Origin: Pseudomonadota bacterium
GTDB taxonomy: Bacteria; Pseudomonadota; Alphaproteobacteria; Rhizobiales; Beijerinckiaceae
NCBI GenBank assembly: GCA_021781815.1
Contig: JAJXWB010000008.1
Coordinates: forward strand, 1-64,000
Reading direction: 5' to 3'
DNA length: 64,000 bases
The notes beneath the pieces were generated by a model. It saw only the letters and a program-made list of their open reading frames with translations. It did not search any database and was not told the origin of the DNA. Positions 24,912-34,560 of the stretch are shown in pieces (the stretch's first letter is position 1; the number at the start of each line of letters is the position of its first letter). The translations under genes and the position numbers were made by a program.

Positions 24912-27900
24912 TTACTCCGCCGCGACTTTCGTCGGCGCGAGCGCTGCGCGGAATTTCGTGAGCAGCTTGGCTTCCTCGGCTTTCGCCTTCTGGATGTGGC
25001 TCTCCTTCACGTGACCGAACCCGCGGATTTTTTCGGGCACGCTCGCGACCTGCACGGCGAGTGCGTGCGTCGCTTCGTTGAGGCCGGCTTCGAGCTCAAA
25101 CAACTGCGCCTCGTAGTCTTGCAGCAGCTTGCGTTCCAGTCGGCGCTCGGGCGTCCTGCCGAATATGTCCAGCGCAGTGCCGCGTAAAAACTTCAGCGAC
25201 GCCAGCAGACGATAGACCGTCATCATCCACGGCCCGAACGTCGTCTTGACCGCGTTGCCCTGCGCGTCCTTATGGCCGAGAATCGGCGGCGCGAGATGGA
25301 ATTCCAGCCGACCGGCGTTCTCGAACGCGGCGTCGAGCTGACGCCTGAACGATCCGTCGGTATAGAGCCGCGCCACCTCGTACTCGTCCTTGACCGCCAT
25401 CAGCTTGAACAGATAGCGCGCGACAGCCTCGGCATAGGCGGTCATGCCCGGCGTCCGCGCATGTTCGGCCGCCATCGCGCGCTCGACGAACTTCTTGTAA
25501 CGCGCGGCATAGGCGGCGTTCTGGTAGGCCGTCAGAAATTTCACGCGCCGCGAAATGATCTCGTCGAGCGACGTCGACAATTCGCGCGTCTCGGTGGCTT
25601 TGCGCATCGGCGCTACCAGCGCGTCGAATGCGTGCGGATCGGCCGCCGCGCGACGTCCCCAGTGGAAGGCGGTCGTGTTCATCGCGACGGCCTCGCCGTT
25701 GAGCTCGATCGCGCGCAGGATCGAGGCTTCCGACAGCGGCACGAAGCCACGCTGGAAGGCGAACCCCAGCATGAACATATTGCCGCCGATCGAATTGCCG
25801 AGCAGCGCGGTCGCCGCGCCGGAAGCGTCGACGAAGCCGACGTGTTCTCCCGCCGCATCCTTGATCGCGCGCTTCACGCGCTCGCCCGGCAGCGCGAAAT
25901 CCGCCATGCGCGTGATCTCGCCGGGATAGACTTCCGCAGTGTTGACGAACACTCCCGTCTCGCCGCGATCGATGGCCGACAAAACCTTCTTGGTGCCGGC
26001 GACGACAAGGTCGCATCCCAGCACGAGATCGGCCTCGCCCGCTGCGACGCGGATCGCATGCACCTCGTCCGGCCTGCGCGCGATCTTGACGTGGCAATAG
26101 ACCGCGCCGCCCTTCTGCGCCAACCCGGCCATGTCGATAACGCCGACGCCCTTGCCCTCGAGATGGGCGGCCATGCCGAGAATGGCCGAGATCGTCACGA
26201 CGCCCGTGCCGCCGACGCCGGAAACGAGGATGGAAAAGGGCTGCGGCCCGATCTCCGGAATCCTCGGCGCGGGCGGTTCAGGCAGGGCGTCCGCCGATTG
26301 CATGTCGCGCGCCGCCGCCTTGCGCGGTTTCGCGCCATGCACCGTCACGAACGACGGGCAGAAACCGTTGACGCAGGAGAAATCCTTGTTGCAGGACGAC
26401 TGATCAATGACGCGCTTGCGGCCGAACTCGGTTTCGAGCGGCTGCACCGACACGCAGTTCGACTTCACGCCGCAATCGCCGCAGCCCTCGCACACCAGCT
26501 CGTTGATGAGTACGCGCTTGTCGGGATCCGGGAACGTGCCGCGCTTGCGACGCCGGCGCTTCTCGGCCGCGCAGGTTTGGTCGTAGAGCAGAACGGTTGT
26601 CCCCTCGATCGCCGCCAGATCGCGCTGGATCTTGTCGAGATCCTCGCGTGGATGAATCGTGAGATTGGCCGGCCAGTGCGAACCGGATGGATATTTGTAC
26701 GGCTCGTCGGTCACGAGCGCGATCTTCTTGACGCCTTCGGCGGCCACCTGCCGCGCGATCATGTCAACGGTCAGCCCGCCTTCGTGGCGCTGGCCGCCGG
26801 TCATGGCGACCGCGTCGTTGAACAGGATCTTGTAAGTGATGTTGGTCTTGGTATCGACCGCCCAGCGGATCGCCAGCACGCCCGAATGATTGTAGGTGCC
26901 GTCGCCGAGATTCTGGAACACATGCTTGCGCTTCGAGAATGGCGCCTCGCCGATCCAGTTCGCGCCCTCGCCGCCCATATGGGTGTAGCCCTCGGTCGAG
27001 CGATCCATCCATTGCGCCATGAAATGGCAGCCGATGCCGGCATAGGCCCTCATTCCCTGAGGGACGCGCGTAGACGTGTTGTGCGGACAGCCCGAGCAGA
27101 AATAGGGAATACGGAAGGATGCGTCGCGGGTGTCCGCCAGCATGGCCTGCGCCTGCTGCAGACCGCGCAGCTTCTGCTCGATCTGATCGTCGTTCCTGTA
27201 GCGCAGGATACGTTCGGCGACCGCGATGGCGATCTCGTTCGTGTCGAGCGCGCCCTTGACCGGGAACAGCCAGTTGTTGTTTTCGTCCTTCTTGCCGACC
27301 ACGATCGGCGCGTTCTTCGTCCCGTAGAGTTCCTCGCGCACCTGCACTTCGATCAGCGAACGCTTCTCCTCCACGACGATGATCATTTCGAGGCCGTCTG
27401 CGAACGCCTTCAGCCCCTGCGGCTCGATCGGCCAGGGGCAGCCGATCTTGTAGAGCCGGACGCCCAGATCGTTGGCCTTGACTTCGTCGATGCCGAGATC
27501 GTCCATCGCCTGACGCACGTCGAGATAGGACTTGCCAGTCGTGATAATGCCGACTTTTGCGTTCGGTCCGCCCGAGGTGACGATCCGGTTGATCGTGTTT
27601 GCGCGCAAAAAGGCCAGGATGGCGTCGCGCTTGTATTCCTGCAGCCGCGCTTCCTGGTCCAGAATGGCGTCGCGCACGCGGATGTTGAGGCCGCCGAGCG
27701 GCATTTTGAAATCGCTCGGAACGACGGGTTGCGCGCGATCAAGCGAGCCGTCGACCGAAGACGTCGATTCGATCGTATCCTTCAGGCATTTGATGCCGAC
27801 CCACACGCTGGCGTAGCGCGACAGCGCAAAACCGTAGAGGCCGTAATCCAGAATTTCCTGCACGCCGGCCGGCGCCAGGATTGGCATCATCACATCGACG

Positions 27901-28421
27901 AGATGGAAGTCGGACTGATGCGCCGTGGTCGACGATTCGGCAGTGTGATCGTCGCCCATCAGCACCAGCGCGCCGCCGTACTTCGATGTACCCGCAAGAT
28001 TGGCGTGGCGGAACACATCGCCGGATCTGTCGACGCCTGGTCCCTTGCCGTACCAGATGCAGAACACCCCGTCGTATTTACCTTCCCCGCGCATTTCCGC
28101 CTGCTGCGCGCCCCAGACGGCGGTCGCAGCCAAATCTTCGTTGAGACCGGGCTGGAACGTAATGTCGTTGGCGTCGAACCACCGCTTGGCCGAATGCATC
28201 TGCATGTCGACCGAACCCAGCGGCGAGCCGCGATAGCCTGTAATGAATCCCGCCGTGTTCAGCCCCGCGCGCCGGTCGCGCTCCTTCTGCATCAGCAGCA
28301 GGCGCACCACCGCCTGCGTACCAGTGGCGAAGACGCGGGATTTTGTCAGATCGAATTTATCATCGAGGGAGATTCCGCCAAACGCGGACTGAGCGGCGCG
28401 CGCTTCAAGCGGCTCGGCCAT
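24912..28421 (-). CDS. Indolepyruvate ferredoxin oxidoreductase (fused subunits)
   Basis: A 1169-residue fused 2-oxoacid:ferredoxin oxidoreductase for arylpyruvates or branched oxoacids; it releases CO2 and acyl-CoA and reduces ferredoxin. The TPP-binding half includes FCSGCPHNTSTRVP (about residue 440) and the following GCHFMAQWM. A cysteine-rich stretch CEGCGDCGVKSNC and SSCNKDFSCVNGFCPS (about 640-690) would bind iron-sulfur clusters. The gamma-type domain starts at SGVGGTGVVTI (about 732). The ATG at 28421 follows GGAGG by seven bases. It stands alone, with an outer-membrane protein gene behind it. Confidence 0.93.
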   Translation of the reverse strand: MAEPLEARAAQSAFGGISLDDKFDLTKSRVFATGTQAVVRLLLMQKERDRRAGLNTAGFITGYRGSPLGSVDMQMHSAKRWFDANDITFQPGLNEDLAATAVWGAQQAEMRGEGKYDGVFCIWYGKGPGVDRSGDVFRHANLAGTSKYGGALVLMGDDHTAESSTTAHQSDFHLVDVMMPILAPAGVQEILDYGLYGFALSRYASVWVGIKCLKDTIESTSSVDGSLDRAQPVVPSDFKMPLGGLNIRVRDAILDQEARLQEYKRDAILAFLRANTINRIVTSGGPNAKVGIITTGKSYLDVRQAMDDLGIDEVKANDLGVRLYKIGCPWPIEPQGLKAFADGLEMIIVVEEKRSLIEVQVREELYGTKNAPIVVGKKDENNNWLFPVKGALDTNEIAIAVAERILRYRNDDQIEQKLRGLQQAQAMLADTRDASFRIPYFCSGCPHNTSTRVPQGMRAYAGIGCHFMAQWMDRSTEGYTHMGGEGANWIGEAPFSKRKHVFQNLGDGTYNHSGVLAIRWAVDTKTNITYKILFNDAVAMTGGQRHEGGLTVDMIARQVAAEGVKKIALVTDEPYKYPSGSHWPANLTIHPREDLDKIQRDLAAIEGTTVLLYDQTCAAEKRRRRKRGTFPDPDKRVLINELVCEGCGDCGVKSNCVSVQPLETEFGRKRVIDQSSCNKDFSCVNGFCPSFVTVHGAKPRKAAARDMQSADALPEPPAPRIPEIGPQPFSILVSGVGGTGVVTISAILGMAAHLEGKGVGVIDMAGLAQKGGAVYCHVKIARRPDEVHAIRVAAGEADLVLGCDLVVAGTKKVLSAIDRGETGVFVNTAEVYPGEITRMADFALPGERVKRAIKDAAGEHVGFVDASGAATALLGNSIGGNMFMLGFAFQRGFVPLSEASILRAIELNGEAVAMNTTAFHWGRRAAADPHAFDALVAPMRKATETRELSTSLDEIISRRVKFLTAYQNAAYAARYKKFVERAMAAEHARTPGMTAYAEAVARYLFKLMAVKDEYEVARLYTDGSFRRQLDAAFENAGRLEFHLAPPILGHKDAQGNAVKTTFGPWMMTVYRLLASLKFLRGTALDIFGRTPERRLERKLLQDYEAQLFELEAGLNEATHALAVQVASVPEKIRGFGHVKESHIQKAKAEEAKLLTKFRAALAPTKVAAE

Positions 28422-28610
28422 ATTGTTTCCTCCGGTCAGGCGGGCGCTCCGCCCTGACGCACGCAGGCATGTTAGCCTGCTTTCTGTCTTGGTATATGTC
28501 AACAGTACTGACGGAATTCAATGAGGCGATTGCTCGCGAGATCAGCAAGACATTTCGCCGGCGCGCAACCACCGACCCTGACGGCCACAGATCGCGCTGC
28601 ATCCGGAAAC

Positions 28611-28640
28611 AAAAAAGCCCGGCTCAAGCGCCGGGCTTTT
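28611..28640 (-). terminator. Intrinsic terminator of the outer-membrane barrel gene
   Basis: AAAAGCCCGGC (28613-28623) pairs with GCCGGGCTTTT (28630-28640), an 11-base-pair stem with a six-base loop. Read on the minus strand it ends in six T residues. It lies 22 bases past the stop of the porin gene. Confidence 0.85.
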
Positions 28641-28661
28641 GAAGGTCGATCGATGCCTTGG

Positions 28662-29603
28662 TCAGTACTTCGCCACCACCGGGGCGCTGCCGCCAAAGTT
28701 GAAGTGATAATTGACGCCGGCCCGGACGATATCGCCGTTAAAGCGGGTCCGCGCCTGCACGATGTTGATGAACTGCAACGCTATGCGCGGCGGACCCACC
28801 TGCGCCACGGCGAACGAGTTCGTCTGCGAGCCGAGGTCGTAATAGAGGTATTCGAGTTTGACGCTCCAGTTCTCGGCGAATTTCCATTCGCCGCCAACGC
28901 CCAGCGTCCAGCCGAGTTTAGTGCCGGAGCCGCTCGCGCCGCCCATGACAGGTTGCAGATTGGGACCAGGAGGAGAGGAAACATCCTGATACAACGCCGT
29001 CGCCGAAGACACCTGGCCATAGGCGAGACCGCCCGTGCCATAGAAGAGGAGCGTCGGCGTCACGAGATAGCCGAGACGGCCTCTGACGGTTCCCAGATAG
29101 TCGATCGCCTTCGAATTCCCGAGGATCGTTTGATAGGCGGTCCCGGCTGGACCGGGCGGAGAGGGAACCGGGCCGAATGAAACGCCGACGCCATTGCCGC
29201 CGCCGGTCAGTCCCTGAATATCGGCCTCCAGACCTGCAACCAGGCTCTGTCCGAACTGATAATTGTAGCCGATCTGGCCGCCGCCAATGAAATGGCCTGG
29301 CGAACCTGCGCCGAAGATTCCGGTCGCGCCGGTCGCAGCGCCGATCGCCGTGTTCGCGAATGGACCGCCGCCAGGGCCGGCTGCGGGGTCGACCCCGATG
29401 AAGATCGGCGACGACGCAATGTCCGTCGTGCTCGTCCGGTCCCAGGAATATCCGGCGTTCACGCCGGCGTAGAAGCCGGTCCAGCTCACCGTCGGCGCGG
29501 CGACGACCATGATCGGCGGCGCCTTGCGGGATGGCAGATCGGCTGCGAACGCGCCCGTCGCAGCGACGGTGGCTGCAACAGACAGCAGCAAGTGCTTTTT
29601 CAT
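28662..29603 (-). CDS. Outer-membrane beta-barrel protein (Omp25/RopB-like)
   Basis: A 313-residue outer-membrane protein. A signal peptide (MKKHLLLSVAATVAATGAFAA) precedes DLPSRKAPP, then the barrel opens with WTGFYAGVNAGYSWDR, the standard first strand of alphaproteobacterial Omp25/RopB-like porins. Other strands are FIGGGQIGYNYQFGQSLVAGLEADI, LGTVRGRLGYLVTPTLLFYGTGGLAYG, GWTLGVGGEWKFAENWSVKLEYLYYDLG and VRAGVNYHFNFG. Glycine- and proline-rich loops between strands are longer than usual. The ATG at 29603 follows GGGGG; the frame extends four codons further to a TTG. It is monocistronic and ends in a clear terminator. Confidence 0.9.
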   Translation of the reverse strand: MKKHLLLSVAATVAATGAFAADLPSRKAPPIMVVAAPTVSWTGFYAGVNAGYSWDRTSTTDIASSPIFIGVDPAAGPGGGPFANTAIGAATGATGIFGAGSPGHFIGGGQIGYNYQFGQSLVAGLEADIQGLTGGGNGVGVSFGPVPSPPGPAGTAYQTILGNSKAIDYLGTVRGRLGYLVTPTLLFYGTGGLAYGQVSSATALYQDVSSPPGPNLQPVMGGASGSGTKLGWTLGVGGEWKFAENWSVKLEYLYYDLGSQTNSFAVAQVGPPRIALQFINIVQARTRFNGDIVRAGVNYHFNFGGSAPVVAKY

Positions 29604-30032
29604 GTTAACCCCCAATATCGTCTGGGCGTCAGCGTCATTTCAACGACTCTGACATCCAGAATATATTTATAATTGAGTAGGTAGCGTGCAGGAACCGTTT
29701 CGTGTCGCTTTATGACAATGTTGCCTTTGGTTTGGTGACGAGCGTGACCAATTTGCAACGAATTTGTTCGCCCCGATCGTGTGTAGGGTGCAAGTGCAGC
29801 GGCATGACTGAATGCGGCGACATGATAAGTTTCGGTCTGCTCGCTGAAATCTACAGCGCATGTCAATCTGCGCGCCCACCACTGTCTCGCTTGCGCCTGA
29901 TCCCGCCAAGACGGGACGCACCGGCGCAGACATTGCAGATCATCGAATATAATTGATTTAAATCAGTTTTCTAACTCACAGATCATTAAGATCCTGCGCG
30001 CAGATTACTGGAGTTCCATCTCTGGATTACAC
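29604..30032. other. AT-rich intergenic region with an FNR/FixK-like box
   Basis: This 429-base region separates the divergent porin and c-di-GMP genes and must hold both promoters. It is clearly richer in A and T than the genes around it, notably near 29660-29680 and 29940-29995. I see no gene in it. The only regulatory signal I can name is the FNR/FixK-like palindrome at 29953-29966. Confidence 0.5.
29953..29966 (+). promoter_or_regulatory. Candidate FNR/FixK anaerobox
   Basis: TTGATTTAAATCAG matches the FNR/FixK consensus TTGAT-N4-ATCAA at nine of ten positions and centres on a perfect 12-base palindrome (29954-29965). If it acts as a class II activator site, transcription would start near 30001, about 30 bases before the TTG start of the GGDEF-EAL gene, and CATTAA at 29984-29989 would be the -10 box. 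That geometry is good. Confidence 0.5.
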
Positions 30033-32711
30033 TTGAACCTCTGGCCACATCTTAAAAGGGGATTCCCCCTCATCGTCACCAGCGCGTTGCTCACGCTGAT
30101 CGTGCTTGGTTCGCTCGTCCTGTTCATTCTGAAGATGCGCGCCGACGCAATCGAGGACTGGACGTCCAACGCCGGCAATCTCGGCTCCATGTTCGCGGAG
30201 CAGGTGGACCATGCGATGGAGGCGCTCGACGGCTCGCTGCGCACAACCGTCCGTGTGCTCCACAACACGCCGGCCGACGATCTGCGGGCGCGCGTGACCA
30301 AGCCTGGTTTCATCGCGGCGCTCCAGGCGGAGCGGGCCGAGCTGTTTCATGCGGCGCTGCTCGCGATTGCGGACGAGAATGGCGTCGTGATCGCTGGCAG
30401 CCGCGGCGCCGACACTTTGGGACTCAGCATCGCCGACCGGGATTATTTCAGGAATCTGCGCGACGCGCCGGACGCAGGACTTGTCGTCAGCCGACCAATC
30501 CTCAGCCGCGCGACAGGCGCGTGGACCGTGTTTCTCGCCCGGCGGCTTTCGGCGTCCGACGGCCATTTCCTTGGGATCGTCTTCATTGGCGTCGAGCCGG
30601 GCGATCTGATGCAGACGGCGAACTCGATCGTGGAAACGCCCGGTCAGGCCCTTTCGATGTTCGACAGGTCCGGCGCCCTCCTCATTCGCGCGCCGGCGCC
30701 GTCCATACACGGAGAGATCGGCCGCATCATCCCGGCGAGTTCAGAATGGCATGCGATCGCTGCGGCCGGCGGCGGCATGTATCGCTCGCCCGGCTGGTTC
30801 GACGACAAACCGAAATATGTCGCCGTCCGGCTGGTTCCCCACTATCCGCTGGCTGTCAACGTCGTGATCACGGAGGAGGCGGCTCTCGCCAGATGGCGGC
30901 AGCGCTCGATCGTCATCGCCGCCGCCAGCGCGGTCGCACTGGCGCTGATCGGCGCCCTGCTCCATGCGCAATTCCACCTGCGTGAGCGTCTTTCCCGGGC
31001 GCGCATCCGCTCCTGGCTGCGCGGCAGACGGCTCAGCGCCAAGTCGGACGAACTGGCGAATATCAACAAACGCTTCGGGCTGACTCTCGATTACATGGCG
31101 CACGGCATGGCGCTGTACGATGCGCAGGGGCGGGTCGTCGTCTCCAACCATTGCTATGCCGAACTCTACGGCCTGCGCCCGGACCAGATTCGGCCGGGCA
31201 TGCGCGTGCAAGACATATTCGAATTGCGCATCGCCGCGGGCGCATACGCCGGCGGCGCCCCGGACGCGTATCGCAACTTTGCGCTCAATCTGAAACTCGA
31301 CGACCGTATTGACCATCTCGCAAACGGGCGCGTCATCCACATCCGCACCAAGAGGACCGACGGGGGCGGCTGGGTGACGATGCAGGAGGACATCACCGAA
31401 CGCATCGCCTCGACCGAACGCCTGTCGCACATGGCGCTGCATGACGGGCTGACGGGGCTGCCAAACCGAGCGGCTTTCAAGAAGCATCTCGCTGCCGCAG
31501 CAAGCGGAGCGTCCGGTCCGGACGACCGGTCGATCGTCTTGCTCATCGATCTCGACGGGTTCAAATACGTCAACGACACCTATGGACACGACATTGGCGA
31601 CCAGGCCCTGGTCGAAGTCGCTGCGCGTCTTTCGCGCGCCGCCGCAGCAGCCTTCGTCGCACGGCTCGGAGGCGATGAATTCGTCGTGATGGCGAAGTGC
31701 TGCGGATGCGAGTCGACCTGCGCGTCGGCGCTCGCCGAAGATCTGATGCGCACGGTGCGGCTGCCCCTTAACTTCGACGGCCGGCGCATCTCGCTCACGC
31801 TGTCGATCGGCTCGGTCATCATCGAGGGAACTGGGTTCGACGCGACCCATGTGCTGCGGCGCGCCGACCTCGCGCTGCTGGACGCCAAGAATCTTGGTCG
31901 CGACCGCTGGCGGATGTTCGACGCGGACATGGAGCGCCGATTCGACGAGCGCGCCGGGCTCGCGCGGGAATTGCGCGAGGCGATCGAGATGGACGGCCTC
32001 GCCGTGTTCTATCAACCGATCGTCGCAGCCTCGGATCGCAAGATCGTCTGCATGGAGGCGCTGGTCCGCTGGCGCCACCCGACACGGGGCATGATCTCGC
32101 CTACGGTCTTCGTCCCGCTGGCGGAGGAGACCGGCCTCATCCTTCAGCTCGGGGAATGGGTCATGCGCCGCGCCTGCTTGGACGCCGCGGCATGGTCGCC
32201 AGACGTCCCGGTCGCGGTCAACGTCTCGTCGCTGCAGATCAGTCAGCCCGATTTCGCGCGCGGCGTATCGCATGTGCTGGCGACGACGGGGTTGCCGCCG
32301 CAGCGCCTGCAGATCGAGATCACCGAATCCGTTCTGCTGCAGAGGGACAGGCAGACGATCGCCGAATTGCATGCGCTGCACGAACTCGGCGTCTCGTTCG
32401 CTCTCGACGATTTCGGCACCGGTTACGCCTCGCTCGCCTATCTCAAGTCGATCCCGCTCGACAAGGTGAAGATCGACAAATGCTTCGTCGACGATATTTG
32501 CGTCGACAAGCAGTCGGTGGCGATTGTCGGCGCCGTCGTCGCCCTGGCCCGCGGCCTCGGAATCGTCACGACGGCCGAAGGCGTCGAAACGCAGGAGCAG
32601 TGGGACGCCCTGCGCGGCATGGGAGTCTCGACCATGCAGGGCTTTTATTTCGGCAAGCCCCGACCGATCTCGGAGATTCAACCACCCGGCAGGCGGAATT
32701 TCGCGGCCTGA
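30033..32711 (+). CDS. Membrane-bound Cache-PAS-GGDEF-EAL c-di-GMP protein
   Basis: An 892-residue sensor that could both make and break cyclic di-GMP. A first membrane helix (residues about 12-33) is followed by a periplasmic dCache-like sensor (HAALLAIADENGVVIAGSRG, DRDYFRNLRDAP), a second helix (about 290-312), a PAS domain (about 350-470), a diguanylate cyclase domain with intact GGDEF at about 546 and a phosphodiesterase domain with EAL at about 675. The EAL catalytic residues look complete: NVSSLQ, EITES, LDDFGTG, KIDK, AEGVET and MQGFYF. The frame opens at a TTG without a good ribosome site, so the start is uncertain. An FNR/FixK-like box lies 70 bases upstream. Confidence 0.9.
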   Translation: MNLWPHLKRGFPLIVTSALLTLIVLGSLVLFILKMRADAIEDWTSNAGNLGSMFAEQVDHAMEALDGSLRTTVRVLHNTPADDLRARVTKPGFIAALQAERAELFHAALLAIADENGVVIAGSRGADTLGLSIADRDYFRNLRDAPDAGLVVSRPILSRATGAWTVFLARRLSASDGHFLGIVFIGVEPGDLMQTANSIVETPGQALSMFDRSGALLIRAPAPSIHGEIGRIIPASSEWHAIAAAGGGMYRSPGWFDDKPKYVAVRLVPHYPLAVNVVITEEAALARWRQRSIVIAAASAVALALIGALLHAQFHLRERLSRARIRSWLRGRRLSAKSDELANINKRFGLTLDYMAHGMALYDAQGRVVVSNHCYAELYGLRPDQIRPGMRVQDIFELRIAAGAYAGGAPDAYRNFALNLKLDDRIDHLANGRVIHIRTKRTDGGGWVTMQEDITERIASTERLSHMALHDGLTGLPNRAAFKKHLAAAASGASGPDDRSIVLLIDLDGFKYVNDTYGHDIGDQALVEVAARLSRAAAAAFVARLGGDEFVVMAKCCGCESTCASALAEDLMRTVRLPLNFDGRRISLTLSIGSVIIEGTGFDATHVLRRADLALLDAKNLGRDRWRMFDADMERRFDERAGLARELREAIEMDGLAVFYQPIVAASDRKIVCMEALVRWRHPTRGMISPTVFVPLAEETGLILQLGEWVMRRACLDAAAWSPDVPVAVNVSSLQISQPDFARGVSHVLATTGLPPQRLQIEITESVLLQRDRQTIAELHALHELGVSFALDDFGTGYASLAYLKSIPLDKVKIDKCFVDDICVDKQSVAIVGAVVALARGLGIVTTAEGVETQEQWDALRGMGVSTMQGFYFGKPRPISEIQPPGRRNFAA

Positions 32712-32795
32712 GGATCGGCCTCTCCCCATTTCCGCCGCCTTCGTCGTGCATCGCGAACGCTGCGGTCCAGGCTATTCCGCCTGCGCCTTCGAAGC

Positions 32796-33455
32796 GTGAA
32801 CGAGCAAATGGCGATGCGAATGCGGTTGGCCCTGTGCGCGGCGGCGGTTCTGGCGCTCGGCGCCCCGCCCGCGTCGGCTCACCCGCATGTCTGGGTCACG
32901 GCCCGCGCCACAGTCCTGTTCGACAAGGACGGGCAGGTCGCCGGCATCCGCCACGACTGGGCTTTCGACGAAATGTACTCCGCCTTCGCGACGCAGGGGC
33001 TGGGCAAGGACGGCAAACCGCCGACCCGCGAGGACTTGCAGCCGCTCGCCAGAACGAATGTCGAATCGCTGGCGGAATTCGATTACTTCACCTTCGCCAA
33101 GGAAGCCGGCCGCAAGCTGGAATTCGACGGTCCGGTCGACTATTACCTCGACGCCGACGACAAGAAGATCGTGACGCTGCACTTCACCTTGCCCCTGAAA
33201 CAGCCGGCCTCGGCCAAAAAGCCGTTTTCGTTCCAGGTCTACGATCCCACGTATTTCGTCGCCTTCGCGTTCGAGAAGCAGAAGCCGGTCGCCTTGCGCG
33301 CCGCGCCGTCGGGCTGCTCATTGAGCGTAATGGAGCCGGCGCCGCTGCTCGCTGCTGATTCCCAGCGTCTGAGCGCGGCGGCGAGCGAGAATTTTTCGCC
33401 AGGCTCCGACCTCTCCTCCCGTCTCGCGCCGCGCGTTCTGGTGGCCTGCCCGTGA
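32796..33455 (+). CDS. DUF1007 family exported protein
   Basis: A 219-residue periplasmic protein of the DUF1007 family. The signal peptide (RMRLALCAAAVLALGAPPASA) ends before HPHVWVTARATVLFDKDG, the family's opening, which keeps the His-Pro-His metal-type motif. Later family blocks are HDWAFDEMYSAFA, FDYFTFAKEAG and YDPTYFVAFAF. DUF1007 proteins are usually encoded next to NicO-type nickel/cobalt or zinc transporters, as here. I list the GTG at 32796; ATG codons at 32808, 32814 and 32820 are equally possible because no ribosome site is strong. The stop overlaps the transporter start by four bases. Confidence 0.88.
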   Translation: MNEQMAMRMRLALCAAAVLALGAPPASAHPHVWVTARATVLFDKDGQVAGIRHDWAFDEMYSAFATQGLGKDGKPPTREDLQPLARTNVESLAEFDYFTFAKEAGRKLEFDGPVDYYLDADDKKIVTLHFTLPLKQPASAKKPFSFQVYDPTYFVAFAFEKQKPVALRAAPSGCSLSVMEPAPLLAADSQRLSAAASENFSPGSDLSSRLAPRVLVACP

Positions 33456-34498
33456 CGCCGCCGGCCATCGGCGCGCCCGCTCCCCGCCAGCAGGGCGAGC
33501 GCCAGCGCAGGAGGGCGCGCGTCGCGTTCATTCTGTCGGCTGCAATTCTCCTCGCCGGGCCCGCGTTCGCGCAACATCATCCGTTCGCGGTCGGCGCCGA
33601 CGAAGGGTCGGCCGGCGCAGCGTCCGGGATTCTCGCCTGGATCATCGCTGCGCAGGCGCATTTCTATCGCCTGCTCACCGACGCCGTGCGCCAGACGAGG
33701 ACGACCAGCGCCGGCTTCTGGCTGCTCGCCGGCCTGTCCTTCGCCTATGGCGTGTTTCACGCAGCCGGTCCGGGCCACGGCAAGGCGGTCATGGCCTCCT
33801 ACATGGTCGCCAACGAGCGTGCGCTGAAGCGCGGCGTCATCCTGACATTTCTCGCAGCCGCGCTGCAGGGGACGGTCGCCGTCGGCGTCGTCGCGATCGC
33901 TGCGCTGATCTTCAACGCGACCGCGCCGCGCATGACCGAAGCCGCACAAGCGATCGAATTGGCGAGCTACGGCGCCGTCGCCGGACTTGGTCTGTGGCTC
34001 GCCTGGAGCAAAGGGCGCGCCTTGTTGCTGGACGTGCGCGCCGCGCTGGCGCCCGCCGGCAGCGCGCTCGGCTCCGCCTTCACATGCGAGGCGATCGAAC
34101 CCGGCCACGTCCACACTTCCGCCTGCGGCCACGTTCATGCGCCGCATCCCGCAATGCTCGACCAGGGATTCTCGTGGGGGGCAGCGGTCGCCGCCGTCGT
34201 CGCGGCCGGCGCGCGCCCCTGCTCCGGGGCGATCCTCGTACTCGTGTTCGCGCTCGCGCAGGGCGTGTTTCTGGCGGGAGTCGGCGCGGTCGCAGCCATG
34301 TCGCTCGGCACGGCGCTCACCACCGGCGCGTTCGCATCGACCGCCGTCTTCGCCAAAGGCCTCGCGATGCGACTCGCCGCCGGCGACGGCCGCGGCGCGC
34401 TTGTCGCGCGCAGCGCGGAGTTCATTGCCGCTCTCGTTGTGCTGGTCGCCGGCCTGGGCCTGCTCGCCGGCGCCTGGTTTTCGCGCGCGGCAGCCTAG
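33452..34498 (+). CDS. NicO-family nickel/cobalt (metal) transporter
   Basis: A 348-residue inner-membrane transporter of the NicO/RcnA class. An N-terminal hydrophobic segment (residues about 24-40) precedes a mature start QHHPFAVG. Family motifs are FHAAGPGHGKAVMASY, and ARPCSGAILVLVFALAQG in the second half. A cytosolic His-rich loop (HVHTSACGHVHAPHP, about 221-236) probably binds metal. There are about six further membrane helices. The GTG start lies in the stop of the DUF1007 gene (GTGA), so the two are coupled. Whether it imports or exports the metal cannot be told. Confidence 0.9.
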   Translation: MTPPAIGAPAPRQQGERQRRRARVAFILSAAILLAGPAFAQHHPFAVGADEGSAGAASGILAWIIAAQAHFYRLLTDAVRQTRTTSAGFWLLAGLSFAYGVFHAAGPGHGKAVMASYMVANERALKRGVILTFLAAALQGTVAVGVVAIAALIFNATAPRMTEAAQAIELASYGAVAGLGLWLAWSKGRALLLDVRAALAPAGSALGSAFTCEAIEPGHVHTSACGHVHAPHPAMLDQGFSWGAAVAAVVAAGARPCSGAILVLVFALAQGVFLAGVGAVAAMSLGTALTTGAFASTAVFAKGLAMRLAAGDGRGALVARSAEFIAALVVLVAGLGLLAGAWFSRAAA

Positions 34499-34560
34499 CC
34501 TTAAAGGCTTGGCGGCGCAGGATCGCGCCCTCGCCACGCAGGGCTGGATAGGGGCGAGCC

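Noticed and set aside
25272-28457. A 1061-codon plus-strand frame opposite the ferredoxin oxidoreductase
   Set aside because: Composition is Arg/His/Asp-rich without any domain, and the opposite strand encodes a complete enzyme.
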